From: Corynebacterium sp.
GTDB lineage: Bacteria; Actinomycetota; Actinomycetes; Mycobacteriales; Mycobacteriaceae
DNA length: 35,740 nt
NCBI RefSeq assembly: GCF_022712195.1
Contig: NZ_JALAGY010000035.1
Coordinates: forward strand, 1-35,740
Direction of reading: 5' to 3'
Positions 25,107 to 35,371 of this stretch are shown piece by piece; the first letter of the stretch is position 1, and each line of letters starts with the position of its first letter. The notes under the pieces were generated by a model. It made no database searches and had not been told where the DNA came from. It saw only the letters and a list, made by a program, of their open reading frames with translations. The translations under genes and the position numbers were made by a program.

Positions 25107-26633
25107 ATGACCTCAGCGCCCCCAGAACCTTCAGTGCCTTCAGCACCTTCAGCACCTTCAGCACAGTCCCCCTCCCGTCCGCTGCCCGCCGGTGGCCTGT
25201 CCTTCGGGGTGGGGCTGCTCATCGCCGCCGTCGGGCTCCTCGCCGTCGCGGTCGTGCCGAAGCCCGCGGAGTTCAGCTCGGGGATGCTCCTGGGGATCGC
25301 CGCCGGTGCGGTGGGTGTGCTGCTCGTCTTCATCATGAAGATGAAGCTGCACCCCGTCATCGCGCTGGTTCTCGTCAGTCTCGGCACCGCGCTCGCCACG
25401 GGGATCTCCATGTCGGAGGTGCTGGACGTCCTGCTCGACGGCTTCGGGAGCACACTCGGGGAGGTCGGCCTCCTGCTCGCGTTCGGTGTGATGTTCGCCC
25501 GGCTCTTCGAGATCAGCGGTGGTGCGGCGGCCCTGTCCTCCGCGATGGTCGAGCGTCTCGGAGAGAAGCGCGCCCCGCTCGCCCTGGGCATCGCCTCACT
25601 GATGTTCGGATTCCCCATCTTCTTCGACGCCGCGTTCATGGTCATGCTGCCGATCCTGCTGGCGACGGCCCGTCGGCTCGGCGGGAGCATGCTGATCTAC
25701 GTGCTGCCCGCGGCCGCGGCCCTGTCGACGATGCACGTCCTTCTCCCTCCCCACCCGGGCGTCGTCGCGGCGACCGTCCTGCTCGGTGCGGACGTGGGGC
25801 TCGTGATGCTCGTCGGCCTCGTCGTCGCCATCCCGACCTGGTACATCTCCGGCTACCTCTACGGGGTGTGGATCGGCAGGCGGATCGAACTCCCCGTCCC
25901 GGAGATCGTCACCGGCGGGCCGCAGGTCGACGACGACGTCACCGAGCCGCCCAAGGTGCGGGTCCTCCTGGGGCTCCTGGCCCTGCCTCTGGTGCTGATC
26001 TTCATGAACACCCTCGTCACCACGCTGGGCAGCACAGGGGCGATCGACGCGGAGTCGACGTGGGCCTCCGGGCTCGTCCTCGTTGGCTCGACCCCGATCG
26101 CCCTGCTCATCACCGTGCTGATGTCCTGCTGGGTCATCGGCGTCCGCCGTGGGAGCTCCACCGAGGTGATCGAGGACATGCTCGACAACTCCCTCAAGCC
26201 CATCGCCCCGGTGCTGCTCATCACCGGCGCCGGCGGGATGTTCGGTGGTGTCCTGCTGGCGAGCGGTATCGGTGAGGCACTGTCGGGCACTCTCGAGCAG
26301 ACCGGGCTCCCCCTCGTCGCGGCCGTCTTCGTCGTCGCGGCGATCGTCCGTGTCTCCCTCGGAACCGCGACTGTGGCGATCACGACTGCGGCGGGGCTCC
26401 TCGGGGCGTCCGTGGCGGCGGCGGGGCTGAGCCCGCTCCAGACAGCGGCCCTGACGATCGTCCTCGCCGGTGGTTCATCGGTGCTGTCCCACGTCAACGA
26501 CGCCAGCTTCTGGATGATCGGACGGCTGCTGGGGATGAGCGTTCCGCAGACCTTCAAGACCTGGACGGTCATCAAGACCCTCGTCGGCACCGTCGCGGCG
26601 TCCCTGGGCACCGTCATCTACCTCATCGCCTGA
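25107..26633 (+). CDS. gntP: GntP family permease (gluconate:H+ symporter type)
   Basis: A 508-residue polytopic membrane protein with 12-14 hydrophobic segments. GntP features include FGVMFARLFEISGGAAALS, the paired motif GFPIFFDAAFMVMLPIL, ALSTMHVLLPPHPG, GAGGMFGGVLLASGIG, and near the end GGSSVLSHVNDASFWMIGRLLGMS. The family imports gluconate or related sugar acids with protons; which one cannot be told. The start is ATG 25107 with a weak ACGGAAG site. The cytoplasmic N-terminus PSVPSAPSAPSAQS is encoded by a 9-base tandem repeat (25127-25162). It stands alone, with no kinase or regulator gene beside it, and is convergent with the L,D-transpeptidase gene. Confidence 0.9.
   Translation: MTSAPPEPSVPSAPSAPSAQSPSRPLPAGGLSFGVGLLIAAVGLLAVAVVPKPAEFSSGMLLGIAAGAVGVLLVFIMKMKLHPVIALVLVSLGTALATGISMSEVLDVLLDGFGSTLGEVGLLLAFGVMFARLFEISGGAAALSSAMVERLGEKRAPLALGIASLMFGFPIFFDAAFMVMLPILLATARRLGGSMLIYVLPAAAALSTMHVLLPPHPGVVAATVLLGADVGLVMLVGLVVAIPTWYISGYLYGVWIGRRIELPVPEIVTGGPQVDDDVTEPPKVRVLLGLLALPLVLIFMNTLVTTLGSTGAIDAESTWASGLVLVGSTPIALLITVLMSCWVIGVRRGSSTEVIEDMLDNSLKPIAPVLLITGAGGMFGGVLLASGIGEALSGTLEQTGLPLVAAVFVVAAIVRVSLGTATVAITTAAGLLGASVAAAGLSPLQTAALTIVLAGGSSVLSHVNDASFWMIGRLLGMSVPQTFKTWTVIKTLVGTVAASLGTVIYLIA
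25127..25162 (+). repeat. 9-bp tandem repeat in the gntP N-terminus
   Basis: Four head-to-tail copies of CCTTCAGCA (the first with GTG at its end), in frame, encode Pro-Ser-Val/Ala units. Confidence 0.9.
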
Positions 26634-26668
26634 CGGGCCACAGTCGTCGGAGTCCACCTCACGGCGGA

Positions 26669-27274
26669 TCAGGCCACGACATCCACCACGTCGCCGACCT
26701 GCAGGGTGTTGAAGAAGGCGACGGCGTCGTCGTGCAGCAGGTGGATGCACCCGTGGGACAGGACGCCGGGATCACCCTCGTGGAAGGCGATGCCGATGTC
26801 GCTCGGGTACGTCGACCCCGAGGAGAAGAACACCGAGAACGGCATCGGCGCGTCATAGGCGCTGGACCACCAGTCCGCGTCCTTCCTCGTGACCCGGGCG
26901 GTGCCGGCGGGTGTCTCGTAACCGGCGCGGCCCGTGCTGGCGGGCACCGGTCCACGGGTGACCCTGCCCGCGCCGTCCTGCAGCCAGGCGGTCTGGTCGC
27001 CCAGGCTGATGCACGCCTTCGCCTCCACGGCGCAGGGGGCGTTCCGGGGTTGCGGGACGGCAGGTGCCGGTCCCGGGGCAGGGGCAGGGGCGACGCCGTC
27101 GGGAAGCATGTCCCCGGCCCAGTCGGGCAGGTCGCGCAGGTCGGGTAGGGACGCCCCGGACCCCGGTACCTCGGGGAGCGTGAACGTGGGAGCGGCGGTC
27201 GCCGGGGAGGCCAGGGCCAGGGCAAGTGCCGCGGAACCGGCGGACAACGTCAGGATTCGGCCGATGTTCTTCAT
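26669..27274 (-). CDS. Exported L,D-transpeptidase (YkuD domain)
   Basis: A 201-residue secreted enzyme that forms 3-3 cross-links in peptidoglycan or attaches proteins to it. It has an N-terminal signal peptide (MKNIGRILTLSAGSAALALALASPATA, likely cut near residue 27), then a Pro/Ala-rich spacer. The YkuD catalytic domain includes TPAG (121-124), His165 in AFHEG, and the active-site motif SHGCIHL with Cys176, ending VGDVVDVVA. Cys81 and Cys88 may form a disulfide. ATG 27274 has a GGAGG site 9 nt upstream; longer open frames on this strand run into the neighbouring gene and are spurious. At about 120 residues the catalytic domain stands alone, without the Ig-like domains of mycobacterial LdtMt2. 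Confidence 0.92.
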   Translation of the reverse strand: MKNIGRILTLSAGSAALALALASPATAAPTFTLPEVPGSGASLPDLRDLPDWAGDMLPDGVAPAPAPGPAPAVPQPRNAPCAVEAKACISLGDQTAWLQDGAGRVTRGPVPASTGRAGYETPAGTARVTRKDADWWSSAYDAPMPFSVFFSSGSTYPSDIGIAFHEGDPGVLSHGCIHLLHDDAVAFFNTLQVGDVVDVVA

Positions 27275-27332
27275 CGGGACGCACCTCCAGGGGTAGGTCG
27301 GTGTGACCCAGCTTACTCCGGCGGCGGCGGGG

Positions 27333-28061
27333 TCATTCCAGGACGGCGACCTGCTCGACCGCGGGCAGGCGCACCCGGGCGCCGTCCGGACGGTCGACGA
27401 CGAACTCCGAGCCCACCGTGGCGGAGACCAGGCGCGACCAGCGCATCCGCTCGCGGCGTACGTCCCGGCGGGAGACGTTGAACACCCACAGCGCGTGGTC
27501 CACCAGTACCGTGGTCCCGGCGTGCTCGTCGCCGGCGAGTCGGAGCAGGTAGACGTGGCCGTCCAGCTCCGCGTGGTGCAGGCCGTCCAGGTCCGGTGCG
27601 GTGTCGACGGACTCCACCGTGGGCGCCAGGACGGTGATCCGGCCGACCACGCCGAAGCGGTGCACGGTCCCGTCGGCGGACAGCACGGTGAGGGGTTCAC
27701 CGACGGCGCAGCGGCGGATCCCTCCGTGGCGCCACACCACCGGCTGGGGTACCTCGGTCTCCGGCCCGCGTCGGGCGGTGCGCACGGCGGCCCACCAGGG
27801 GTCGAGGGTCACCCGGTGGGACGGCTGCTCGGTCTCGACGAGGTAGCGGCCCGGGGCGTCGGCCGTCAGGCGCGAGGGACGTTCTGCCACCAGGGCGGAC
27901 AGTGTGTCCACGACCTCCTCGTCGGTGGAGTTCCAGCCGATCCCCCGTGACTCCAGGACCCCGTAGAGCTGGGGCAGTGTCAGGTCCGGCTGGCTCTCCC
28001 AGGCCTGTGCGAGTGTCTCCAGGACGCGGGGAATTCTCAGGGGGTCCTTCACCTCTCCCAT
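27333..28061 (-). CDS. Hypothetical protein
   Basis: A 242-residue soluble protein, unrecognised. The first 70 residues look helical (DPLRIPRVLETLAQAWESQPDLTLPQLYGVLESRGIGW, EEVVDTLSALVAERPSRL) and resemble a small winged-helix-like unit. The rest is beta-rich (VTVLSADGTVHRFGVVGRITVLAP, GHVYLLRLAGDEHAGTTVLVDHALWVFNVSRRDVRRERMRWSRLVSATVGSEFVV), with no catalytic motif. ATG 28061 has neither a clear ribosome site nor a clear -10, and the longer frame to 28232 would cover the gltB control region, so I kept 28061. It lies 58 bp before the L,D-transpeptidase gene on the same strand. Confidence 0.68.
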   Translation of the reverse strand: MGEVKDPLRIPRVLETLAQAWESQPDLTLPQLYGVLESRGIGWNSTDEEVVDTLSALVAERPSRLTADAPGRYLVETEQPSHRVTLDPWWAAVRTARRGPETEVPQPVVWRHGGIRRCAVGEPLTVLSADGTVHRFGVVGRITVLAPTVESVDTAPDLDGLHHAELDGHVYLLRLAGDEHAGTTVLVDHALWVFNVSRRDVRRERMRWSRLVSATVGSEFVVDRPDGARVRLPAVEQVAVLE

Positions 28062-28470
28062 GGTAGCTGCCGGCGTCGGGTCGACGACACGCGCGTTACG
28101 TCCGGGTTGCGGCGGGGCGGGAGCGTACACAGCCGGGAAACGGTCCTGAAACCCGGCGGAAACAAATGTCCCGACAGATGGGATTTTAGCGGGCACGTTA
28201 TGGGAACGTGCAGCTGTATCGTCTTTCGGCAATCCAGGGGATAAGATACAAAGACAACCACAGACCGAGACGGACCCGGAAACAGCGGATTGATGTGACG
28301 TGCACCACGTTCCGCCACCGGCACCAGTACCTCTTAGTGCAGCCTAATTTTGTGCCGCCTCCGCAGGACCGTACCAGTAGGGCCACAGCACCCCTGCCGA
28401 CGACAAGGCCACCACCCCAGGCCACGGAGAACCACACCGCACGACCCGACGACCGGAGGATGACCACCCC
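28062..28470. promoter_or_regulatory. gltB upstream region, about 410 bp
   Basis: No convincing gene. It is less GC-rich than its surroundings. It holds CACGTT-N5-AACGTG (28194-28210), ACGTG-N3-CACGT (28298-28310), and two competing pairings: TGTATC 28215-28220 with GATACA 28245-28250, and GTCTTT 28221-28226 with AAAGAC 28250-28255. TAAGAT (28242-28247) is a fair -10 box within the latter. A GTG-started frame (28208-28474, 88 codons) ends with its TGA overlapping the gltB GTG. I saw no match to the AmtR box described for C. glutamicum gltBD. Confidence 0.5.
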
Positions 28471-31400
28471 GTGAACAACCAGCTGAAGAACTACCCGGCG
28501 CCCCAGGGCCTGTACCACCCGGCCCACGAGCACGACGCCTGCGGCGTCGCCTTCGTCGCCGACATGCACGGCCGTGCCAGCCACGACATCGTCGAGAAGG
28601 GCATCCAGGCACTGGTCAACCTCGAGCACCGCGGCGCCGCCGGGGCGGAGAAGAACACCGGCGACGGGGCCGGCATCCTCATGCAGGTCCCGGACCGCCT
28701 CTACCGCGAGGAACTCGCCGGACAGGGTGTCGAACTGCCCGCCCCCGGGGCCTACGCCACCGGCATCGCCTTCCTCCCCGCCGCCCGCATGGCAGCCCTG
28801 GACGCCATGCGCGCGGTGGAGTCGATCATCGCCGAGGAGAACCTGGAGCTCGTCGCCTGGCGGGAGGTCCCCGTCGACGACTCCGCCCTGGGGGCCATGG
28901 CGCGCGACGCCGAACCGATCTTCTACCAGCTGTTCGTCGCCGGACGTGACGGCGACGGCCCGGACGCCGCGCAGCTCACCGGGATCGAACTGGACCGTCG
29001 GGTGTGGTTCGTGCGCAAGCGCGCCGAACGCGAACTGGGCTCCAAGGGCCCCGGCGAGGGTGCCGGCTCCGACACCGTCTACTTCCCGTCACTGTCCTCG
29101 CGCACCATCGTGTTCAAGGGCATGCTCACCACCCCCCAGCTGCGCGACTTCTACCTGGACCTGCAGGACGAGCGCGTCGAGTCGGCCCTGGCGGTCGTCC
29201 ACTCGCGGTTCTCCACGAACACCTTCCCCTCCTGGCCCCTGGCCCACCCCTTCCGGCTCGTCGCGCACAACGGCGAGATCAACACGGTGCGCGGCAACGA
29301 GAACTGGATGCGCGCCCGCGAGTCGCAGATCCGGTCGGAGGTCCTCGGCGACATCGAACGCGTCCTGCCGGTCTGCGACCCCGCCGGCTCCGACACCGGA
29401 CGGTTCGACGAGGCCCTGGAGCTGCTCCACCTCGCCGGCCGGTCCCTCCCGCACGCGGTGATGATGATGGTCCCGCAGGCGTGGGAGCGTAACCCGTCGG
29501 TGGACCCGGACGTCCGCGCGTTCTACGAGTACCACTCCTCCCTCATGGAGGCGTGGGACGGCCCGGCGGCCCTGGTGTTCACCGACGGCACCGTCATCGG
29601 CTCGGTGCTGGACCGCAACGGGCTGCGCCCCGGACGCATCTGGGTCACCCGTGACGGCCTGGTCATCGGCGGTTCCGAGACCGGACTGCTGCCCGTCCCC
29701 CCGGAGGAGATCGTGCAGCGCCGCCGTATCGAACCCGGCCGCATGTTCCTCGTCGACACCGCACAGGGACGCATCATCCCCGACGAGGAGATCAAGTCCC
29801 GGCTGGCCGACCGCCCCTACCGTCAGTGGGTCGACGACAACATCGTGCGCTTCGACGACCTGCCGCCGGTGGAGTACGAGGCCATGAGCCACGAGCGTGT
29901 CGTCCTGCGCCAGCGGGTCTTCGGCATGACCGAGGAGGACGTCGACGTGCTCATCCGGCCGCTCGCCGTCACCGGCGCCGAACAGCTGGGCTCCATGGGC
30001 ACGGACACGCCCGTCGCGGCCCTGTCCGACCGCCCCCGCATGCTCTTCGACTTCTTCTCCCAGCGTTTCGCACAGGTCACGAACCCGCCACTGGACTCCA
30101 TCCGCGAGAAGATGGTCACCAGCATGTTCACCCAGCTCGGACGCCAGGTCGACGTCACCACCGAGGTCCCCGAGGCGGCACACCGCATCCACCTCGAGAC
30201 ACCCGTCCTGCTGAACTCCACCCTGGCCACCCTGCGCCAGGCAGGTGACCACGAGGGCTTCGGGGACTTCCGCTCCGCGGTGGTCTCCGGGCTCTACCCG
30301 GTCGCCCACGGCGGACGCGGCATGCGCGAGGCCGTCGAACGCGTCCGCCGGGAGACCTCGCGCGCCATCGAGGACGGCGCGACCCTGGTCATCCTCTCCG
30401 ACCGCGAGTCGGACGAACGCATGGCGCCGATCCCCTCACTGCTGCTCACCAGCGCGGTGCACCAGCACCTCGTCGCCGAGCGCACCCGCACCCGCGCCTC
30501 GTTGATCGTCGAGGCCGGTGACGCCCGTGAGGTCCACCACCTCGCGATGCTGCTCACCTTCGGTGCCGACGCCATCAACCCCTACATGGCGTTCGAGACC
30601 ATCGACGAACTCTCCAAGCGCGGCCAGCTCGACGGGCTGAGCACCGACGACGGCTGCCGGAACTTCATCGACGGCGCGACCGCCAGCGTGCAGAAGATCA
30701 TGTCGAAGATGGGCATCGCCACCGTGGCGTCCTACCGGGGTGCCCAGCTGGCCGACGTCACCGGCCTGCACCAGCAGCTCCTGGACGACTACTTCACCGG
30801 GTGCCTCAGCCCGATCTCGGGCATCGGGCTCGACGAGATCGCCGCGGACGTCGCCGTGCGGCACCGCTTCGCCTTCCTGCCCCGCCCCGAGGAGGTCGCC
30901 CACCGCGAACTCGAGATCGGCGGCGAATACAGGTGGCGCCGGGAGGGCGAGTACCACCTGTTCAACCCGGAGACCGTGTTCAAGCTGCAGCACGCCACCC
31001 GCACCGGGCAGTACCGCATCTTCAAGGAGTACTCCGACAAGGTCGACAACCAGTCGAAGCGCCTGGCCACCCTGCGCGGCCTGTTCGAGATGCACAGCGA
31101 CCGGCCGTCGATCCCCGTCGACGAGGTCGAACCCGTCTCCGCGATCGTCAGACGGTTCTCCACCGGTGCGATGAGCTACGGCTCGATCTCCGCCGAGGCC
31201 CACGAGACCCTCGCCATCGCCATGAACCGGCTCAAGGGCATGTCGAACTCCGGTGAAGGCGGCGAGGACCCCGACCGCTTCGAACCGGAGGCGGACGGCA
31301 CCTGGCGCCGCTCGGCGATCAAGCAGGTCGCGTCCGGACGCTTCGGCGTGACCAGCCACTACCTCAACAACTGCACCGACATCCAGATCAAGATGGCCCA

Positions 31401-33084
31401 GGGCGCCAAGCCCGGCGAGGGCGGCCAGCTGCCCCCGCACAAGGTCTACCCCTGGATCGCGGAGGTCCGCGTGACGACACCCGGCGTCGGCCTGATCTCC
31501 CCGCCGCCGCACCACGACATCTACTCCATCGAGGACCTCGCCCAGCTGATCCACGACCTGAAGAACGCCAACCCGGACGCACGCGTCCACGTCAAGCTCG
31601 TCGCCGAGCAGGGCGTGGGCACCGTCGCCGCCGGTGTGTCCAAGGCGCACGCGGACGTCGTCCTGATCTCCGGCCACGACGGCGGCACCGGGGCCTCGCC
31701 GCTGAACTCGCTGAAGCACGCCGGCGGCCCCTGGGAGCTCGGCCTGGCCGAGACCCAGCAGACCTTGCTGATGAACGGCCTGCGCGACCGCATCACCGTG
31801 CAGTGCGACGGCCAGATGAAGACCGGGCGCGACGTCATGGTCGCCGCCCTCCTCGGCGCCGAGGAGTTCGGCTTCGCCACCGCACCGCTGGTGGTCGAGG
31901 GCTGCATCATGATGCGCGTCTGCCACCTCGACACCTGCCCGGTCGGAGTGGCCACCCAGAACCCCGACCTGCGCAGGAAGTTCACCGGCCGGGCCGAGCA
32001 CGTGGTCAACTTCTTCACCTTCATCGCCCAGGAGGTCCGCGAGTACCTCGCCGAACTCGGCTTCCGCACCCTGCAGGAGGCCGTGGGCCACTCCGAGTGC
32101 CTGCGGGCCGGCACGGTCGACCCGGACCACAAGACCGCCGGGTCGCTCGACCTGTCACCCATCTTCGCCCGTCCCGACAGCCCCTTCATGCACCAGGACC
32201 TGTACCGGACGAAGGAACAGGACCACAGCCTGGACGCCGCCCTGGACAACCGCATCCGCGAGGACGCCGGGGAGACCATCCGCCGCGCCGCCGCCGGCGA
32301 GGGCACCACCGTCGACCTGGCGTACCCGATCAGCAACGTCAACCGGTCCGTCGGCACGATGACCGGCTCACTCGTCAGCCGCGTCGCCGGACGGGACGGC
32401 CTGCCCGAAGGCACCGTGAACCTCACCTTCACCGGGTCCGCCGGAAACTCCTTCGGCGCCTTCGTGCCCAGGGGCATGACGCTGACCCTGGTCGGAGACG
32501 CCAACGACTACGTCGGCAAGGGGCTCTCCGGCGGCACCCTCGTCATCCGCCCCCACGACCGGGACGGGGCGGTCGGCGACCACCAGACCATCGCCGGCAA
32601 CGTCCTCGGCTTCGGCGGCGTCTCCGGTGAGATGTTCATCCGCGGCGCCGTCGGCGAACGCTTCTGCGTGCGCAACTCCGGTGTGACCGCCGTCGTCGAA
32701 GGCATGGGCAACCACGGCTGCGAGTACATGACCGGCGGACGGGTGATCAACCTGGGCCCGGTCGGCGAGAACTTCGGCGCCGGCATGTCCGGCGGCATCG
32801 CCTACCTCATGGACGACGGCACCGGCGTCGAGGGGATGTCCCGGCGCATCAACCCCGGCCTCGTCGACGTCGAGGAGGTCACCGGGGACGAACTCGACTG
32901 GCTCGTCGAGACGATCGAACGCCACCGGCGGCTCACCGGGTCCACCGTGGACGTGGACCCCCGGTCGCTGATCAAGGTCATGCCGCGCGACTACCGCCGC
33001 GTCCTGCAGACCATCGAACAGGCCCGCGAGGCGGGACTCGACGCGGACGGCATCGCCGCCGCCATCATGGAGGGAGTCAAGTAA
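28471..33084 (+). CDS. gltB: Glutamate synthase large subunit
   Basis: The 1537-residue alpha subunit of NADPH-GOGAT, which makes glutamate from glutamine and 2-oxoglutarate in the cytoplasm. Domains in order: class-II glutamine amidotransferase with nucleophile Cys24 after a short propeptide ([10 protein letters not shown]; cleavage before Cys expected), a central domain, the FMN-binding synthase domain with [10 protein letters not shown], the [3Fe-4S] cysteines C1145-x5-C1151-x4-C1156 ([15 protein letters not shown]), and a C-terminal GxGxG beta-helix ([34 protein letters not shown]). The usual family length is about 1500. GTG 28471 is 10 nt behind GGAGGA; the ATG at 28460 opens only a four-codon frame ending in GTGA. 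Its stop overlaps the gltD start. Confidence 0.97.
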   Translation: MNNQLKNYPAPQGLYHPAHEHDACGVAFVADMHGRASHDIVEKGIQALVNLEHRGAAGAEKNTGDGAGILMQVPDRLYREELAGQGVELPAPGAYATGIAFLPAARMAALDAMRAVESIIAEENLELVAWREVPVDDSALGAMARDAEPIFYQLFVAGRDGDGPDAAQLTGIELDRRVWFVRKRAERELGSKGPGEGAGSDTVYFPSLSSRTIVFKGMLTTPQLRDFYLDLQDERVESALAVVHSRFSTNTFPSWPLAHPFRLVAHNGEINTVRGNENWMRARESQIRSEVLGDIERVLPVCDPAGSDTGRFDEALELLHLAGRSLPHAVMMMVPQAWERNPSVDPDVRAFYEYHSSLMEAWDGPAALVFTDGTVIGSVLDRNGLRPGRIWVTRDGLVIGGSETGLLPVPPEEIVQRRRIEPGRMFLVDTAQGRIIPDEEIKSRLADRPYRQWVDDNIVRFDDLPPVEYEAMSHERVVLRQRVFGMTEEDVDVLIRPLAVTGAEQLGSMGTDTPVAALSDRPRMLFDFFSQRFAQVTNPPLDSIREKMVTSMFTQLGRQVDVTTEVPEAAHRIHLETPVLLNSTLATLRQAGDHEGFGDFRSAVVSGLYPVAHGGRGMREAVERVRRETSRAIEDGATLVILSDRESDERMAPIPSLLLTSAVHQHLVAERTRTRASLIVEAGDAREVHHLAMLLTFGADAINPYMAFETIDELSKRGQLDGLSTDDGCRNFIDGATASVQKIMSKMGIATVASYRGAQLADVTGLHQQLLDDYFTGCLSPISGIGLDEIAADVAVRHRFAFLPRPEEVAHRELEIGGEYRWRREGEYHLFNPETVFKLQHATRTGQYRIFKEYSDKVDNQSKRLATLRGLFEMHSDRPSIPVDEVEPVSAIVRRFSTGAMSYGSISAEAHETLAIAMNRLKGMSNSGEGGEDPDRFEPEADGTWRRSAIKQVASGRFGVTSHYLNNCTDIQIKMAQGAKPGEGGQLPPHKVYPWIAEVRVTTPGVGLISPPPHHDIYSIEDLAQLIHDLKNANPDARVHVKLVAEQGVGTVAAGVSKAHADVVLISGHDGGTGASPLNSLKHAGGPWELGLAETQQTLLMNGLRDRITVQCDGQMKTGRDVMVAALLGAEEFGFATAPLVVEGCIMMRVCHLDTCPVGVATQNPDLRRKFTGRAEHVVNFFTFIAQEVREYLAELGFRTLQEAVGHSECLRAGTVDPDHKTAGSLDLSPIFARPDSPFMHQDLYRTKEQDHSLDAALDNRIREDAGETIRRAAAGEGTTVDLAYPISNVNRSVGTMTGSLVSRVAGRDGLPEGTVNLTFTGSAGNSFGAFVPRGMTLTLVGDANDYVGKGLSGGTLVIRPHDRDGAVGDHQTIAGNVLGFGGVSGEMFIRGAVGERFCVRNSGVTAVVEGMGNHGCEYMTGGRVINLGPVGENFGAGMSGGIAYLMDDGTGVEGMSRRINPGLVDVEEVTGDELDWLVETIERHRRLTGSTVDVDPRSLIKVMPRDYRRVLQTIEQAREAGLDADGIAAAIMEGVK

Positions 33085-34661
33085 TGGCTGATCCGCACGG
33101 TTTCATGAAGTACCCCCGCGAAGAGGCGGAACACCGTCCCGTCCCACTGCGGCTGCTCGACTGGAAGGAGGTCCTCGAACCCCTCGCCGACTCGACGGTG
33201 CAGACCCAGGCCTCCCGCTGCATGGACTGCGGCGTCCCCTTCTGCCACGACGGGTGCCCGCTGGGCAACATCATCCCCGAGTGGAACGACCTGGTCCGCC
33301 AGGGACGGTGGAAGGAGGCCTACGACCGCCTGCACGCCACCAACAACTTCCCCGAGTTCACCGGACGCATCTGCCCCGCCCCCTGTGAAGGCGCCTGCGT
33401 CCTCGGCATCGACGGCATCGGCGCGGGCGCCGGCGTCGGCGACCCGGTGGCGATCAAGACCGTGGAACTCCAGATCGTGGAACACGCCTTCGCGGAAGGG
33501 TGGGTACGCCCCGTGAAGGCGAGCTTCTCCACCGGCCAGTCCGTCGCCGTCGTCGGCTCCGGACCCGCCGGCCTCGCCGCAGCCCAGCAGCTCACCCGCG
33601 CCGGGCACGACGTCACCGTCCTCGAACGCGACGACCGGATCGGCGGTCTGCTGCGGTACGGCGTGCCGGACTACAAACTGGAGGGCCGCTGGATCGACCG
33701 GCGGCTAGCCCAGATGGAGGCCGAGGGCACCACCTTCCGCACCGGCGTCTCCCCGTCGGCGTCCGACCTCGCCGGATTCGACGCCGTCGTCCTCGCCGTC
33801 GGGGCGACCGTCCCCCGCGACATCTCCGTCCCGGGCCGCGACCTGGACGGCGTCCACCAGGCGATGGAGTACCTGCCCATGGCCAACCGCGCCGTCGCCG
33901 GTGACACCGACACCCCTCACATCGACGCGAAAGGCAGGAACGTCGTCATCATCGGCGGCGGCGACACCGGCACCGACTGCTTCGGCACCGCCCTGCGCCA
34001 GGGCGCCGCGTCCGTCCGGCAGTTCGACTACAACCCCGCACCGGACCCCTACCGCACCGAGGACAACCCGTGGCCGGTGTGGCCGAAGGTCTGGCGCGTG
34101 GCCTCGGCCCACGAGGAGGGCGAGTACCGCGTCAGCGGCGACGAGTCCGCCGACGAGATCGTCGCCCTCGGCCTCGCCGAGCGTGAGGTCGGCGCCCCCC
34201 TGGGCCACCGGGACCACCGCATCAACACCGTCGAGCTCACCGGCACCGCCGGCCACGTCACCGGCCTGCGCGCCGCGACCTGCGAACGCACCCCGGAAGG
34301 CACGGTCAACCTGCCCGGCACGGAGGTCGACATGGACGCCGACCTCGTCCTGCTCGCCGTCGGGTTCTCCTCCGTGGACACCCGCGGCATCGTCTCCGAA
34401 CTGGGACTGCCGGTCGACGGACGCGGACGCCTCACCCGCGACGACGACTACCGCACCTGGTGGTCCGAGTCCTCCGCCGTACGCGACACCGGTTTCGACG
34501 CCCCGGTGTTCGTCGCCGGCGACGCGGGACGCGGCGCCTCGCTGATCGTGTGGGCCATCTCCGAGGGACGCGCCTGCGCCGCCGCCGTCGACCGCGCACT
34601 GATGGGCGAGAGCGCCCTGCCACGGCCCGTCGCCCCGACGGACATGCCGCTGGGAGTGTGA
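33084..34661 (+). CDS. gltD: Glutamate synthase small subunit
   Basis: The 525-residue beta subunit of GOGAT. It takes electrons from NADPH via FAD and passes them through 4Fe-4S centres to GltB. Visible: the N-terminal cysteine clusters CMDCGVPFCHDGCPLGN and CPAPCEGACVLG, the FAD-binding turn VAVVGSGPAGLAAAQQL, the NADPH-binding turn VVIIGGGDTGTDCFG, and a second FAD segment VFVAGDAGRGASLIVWAISEGRACA. ATG 33084 shares one base with the gltB TAA, with a GGAGGGAG site inside gltB, so the two are translationally coupled. Nothing is missing or unusual. Confidence 0.97.
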   Translation: MADPHGFMKYPREEAEHRPVPLRLLDWKEVLEPLADSTVQTQASRCMDCGVPFCHDGCPLGNIIPEWNDLVRQGRWKEAYDRLHATNNFPEFTGRICPAPCEGACVLGIDGIGAGAGVGDPVAIKTVELQIVEHAFAEGWVRPVKASFSTGQSVAVVGSGPAGLAAAQQLTRAGHDVTVLERDDRIGGLLRYGVPDYKLEGRWIDRRLAQMEAEGTTFRTGVSPSASDLAGFDAVVLAVGATVPRDISVPGRDLDGVHQAMEYLPMANRAVAGDTDTPHIDAKGRNVVIIGGGDTGTDCFGTALRQGAASVRQFDYNPAPDPYRTEDNPWPVWPKVWRVASAHEEGEYRVSGDESADEIVALGLAEREVGAPLGHRDHRINTVELTGTAGHVTGLRAATCERTPEGTVNLPGTEVDMDADLVLLAVGFSSVDTRGIVSELGLPVDGRGRLTRDDDYRTWWSESSAVRDTGFDAPVFVAGDAGRGASLIVWAISEGRACAAAVDRALMGESALPRPVAPTDMPLGV

Positions 34662-34689
34662 GTACGCCGGGGGAGTACATTGATGCCCC

Positions 34690-35340
34690 ATGACCGGCGG
34701 CGCCCTCCTCAGCATCCTCGTCGCGTGGCTGCTCGCCATCGCCTCGCCCGGCCCGGACCTGGTGCAGATCCTGCGCCTCGGTGCCGTGCGTCGCAACGGC
34801 GTGGCCTGCGCCCTGGGGATCATGACCGGCAACACCCTGTGGATCGTGGGCAGCATGGTCGGCCTGTCCGCCCTCATCGTCGCTGCCCCCTGGGTGCTCA
34901 CCGTGCTCTTCCTGGTCGGCGGCGCGTTCCTGGCGTGGATGGGTCAGGCGGCACTGCGCGGCGGACTGGCGGCCCGACGCTCCGCCGGGACAGAGGTGCC
35001 CGCCACCACCGCCGGGAGGATCTCCACCGTGGGCGCCTGGCGCCTCGGCGTGGCGACCAACCTGGCGAACCCGAAGGCACTGGTGTTCTTCGGGGCGGTG
35101 TTCGCCGGCTTCGTGCCCCCGGACACCGGGTGGGGGACGAGGCTGACCGTGCTGGTGCTCATGCTGGTCACCGGGGTGGCGTGGTTCGTGGCCGTCGCAG
35201 TGATGGTGTCCGTGCCCGCCCTGTCGCGCCGCCTGCAGGCCGCGGGGCCGTGGATCGACATCGTCGCCGGGGTGGTGTTCCTCGTCCTCGGTGTGATTCT
35301 GGTGGGCGAGGGGCTGACGGGGCTGACGGAGCTGCTGTAG
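34690..35340 (+). CDS. LysE/RhtB family amino-acid exporter
   Basis: A 216-residue membrane protein with about six helices. The family signature near the start is ASPGPDLVQILRLGAVRRNGVACALGIMTGNTLWI, and the later helix carries WRLGVATNLANPKALVFFGAVFAGFV. These proteins expel amino acids such as threonine, homoserine, lysine or leucine; the substrate is not predictable. ATG 34690 is 28 bp behind gltD and 8 nt behind TACATT (34676-34681), so it may have its own promoter as well as gltBD read-through. The last codons and stop are built from tandem repeats (35311-35328 and 35332-35349), the second duplicating the TAG. Confidence 0.9.
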   Translation: MTGGALLSILVAWLLAIASPGPDLVQILRLGAVRRNGVACALGIMTGNTLWIVGSMVGLSALIVAAPWVLTVLFLVGGAFLAWMGQAALRGGLAARRSAGTEVPATTAGRISTVGAWRLGVATNLANPKALVFFGAVFAGFVPPDTGWGTRLTVLVLMLVTGVAWFVAVAVMVSVPALSRRLQAAGPWIDIVAGVVFLVLGVILVGEGLTGLTELL

Positions 35341-35349
35341 CTGCTGTAG
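35311..35349 (+). repeat. Two 9-bp tandem duplications at the 3' end of the exporter gene
   Basis: GGGCTGACG occurs twice (35311-35328). Three bases later CTGCTGTAG occurs twice (35332-35349); its first copy holds the stop codon and the second lies beyond it. Confidence 0.85.
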
Positions 35350-35371
35350 GGGCGGCAGAGGGTGCCTGTCC

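Noticed and set aside
26628..26674. GCCTGA...TCAGGC pairing between gntP and the L,D-transpeptidase gene as a terminator
   Set aside because: The 6-bp arms are simply the Ala-stop codons of two convergent genes, and the 35-nt loop makes a functional stem unlikely.
28062..28470. AmtR (nitrogen) operator upstream of gltB
   Set aside because: I looked for the TCTAT-N6-ATAGA type motif and did not find a convincing match.
30436..32130. 564-codon open frame on the minus strand inside gltB, and similar long frames at 29089-30309, 3453-4490, 7049-8530 and 11416-12798
   Set aside because: Long antisense frames are expected from strong GC third-position bias. Their translations are low-complexity (Val/Asp/Gly/His or Arg/Pro/Ser) and show no domain.
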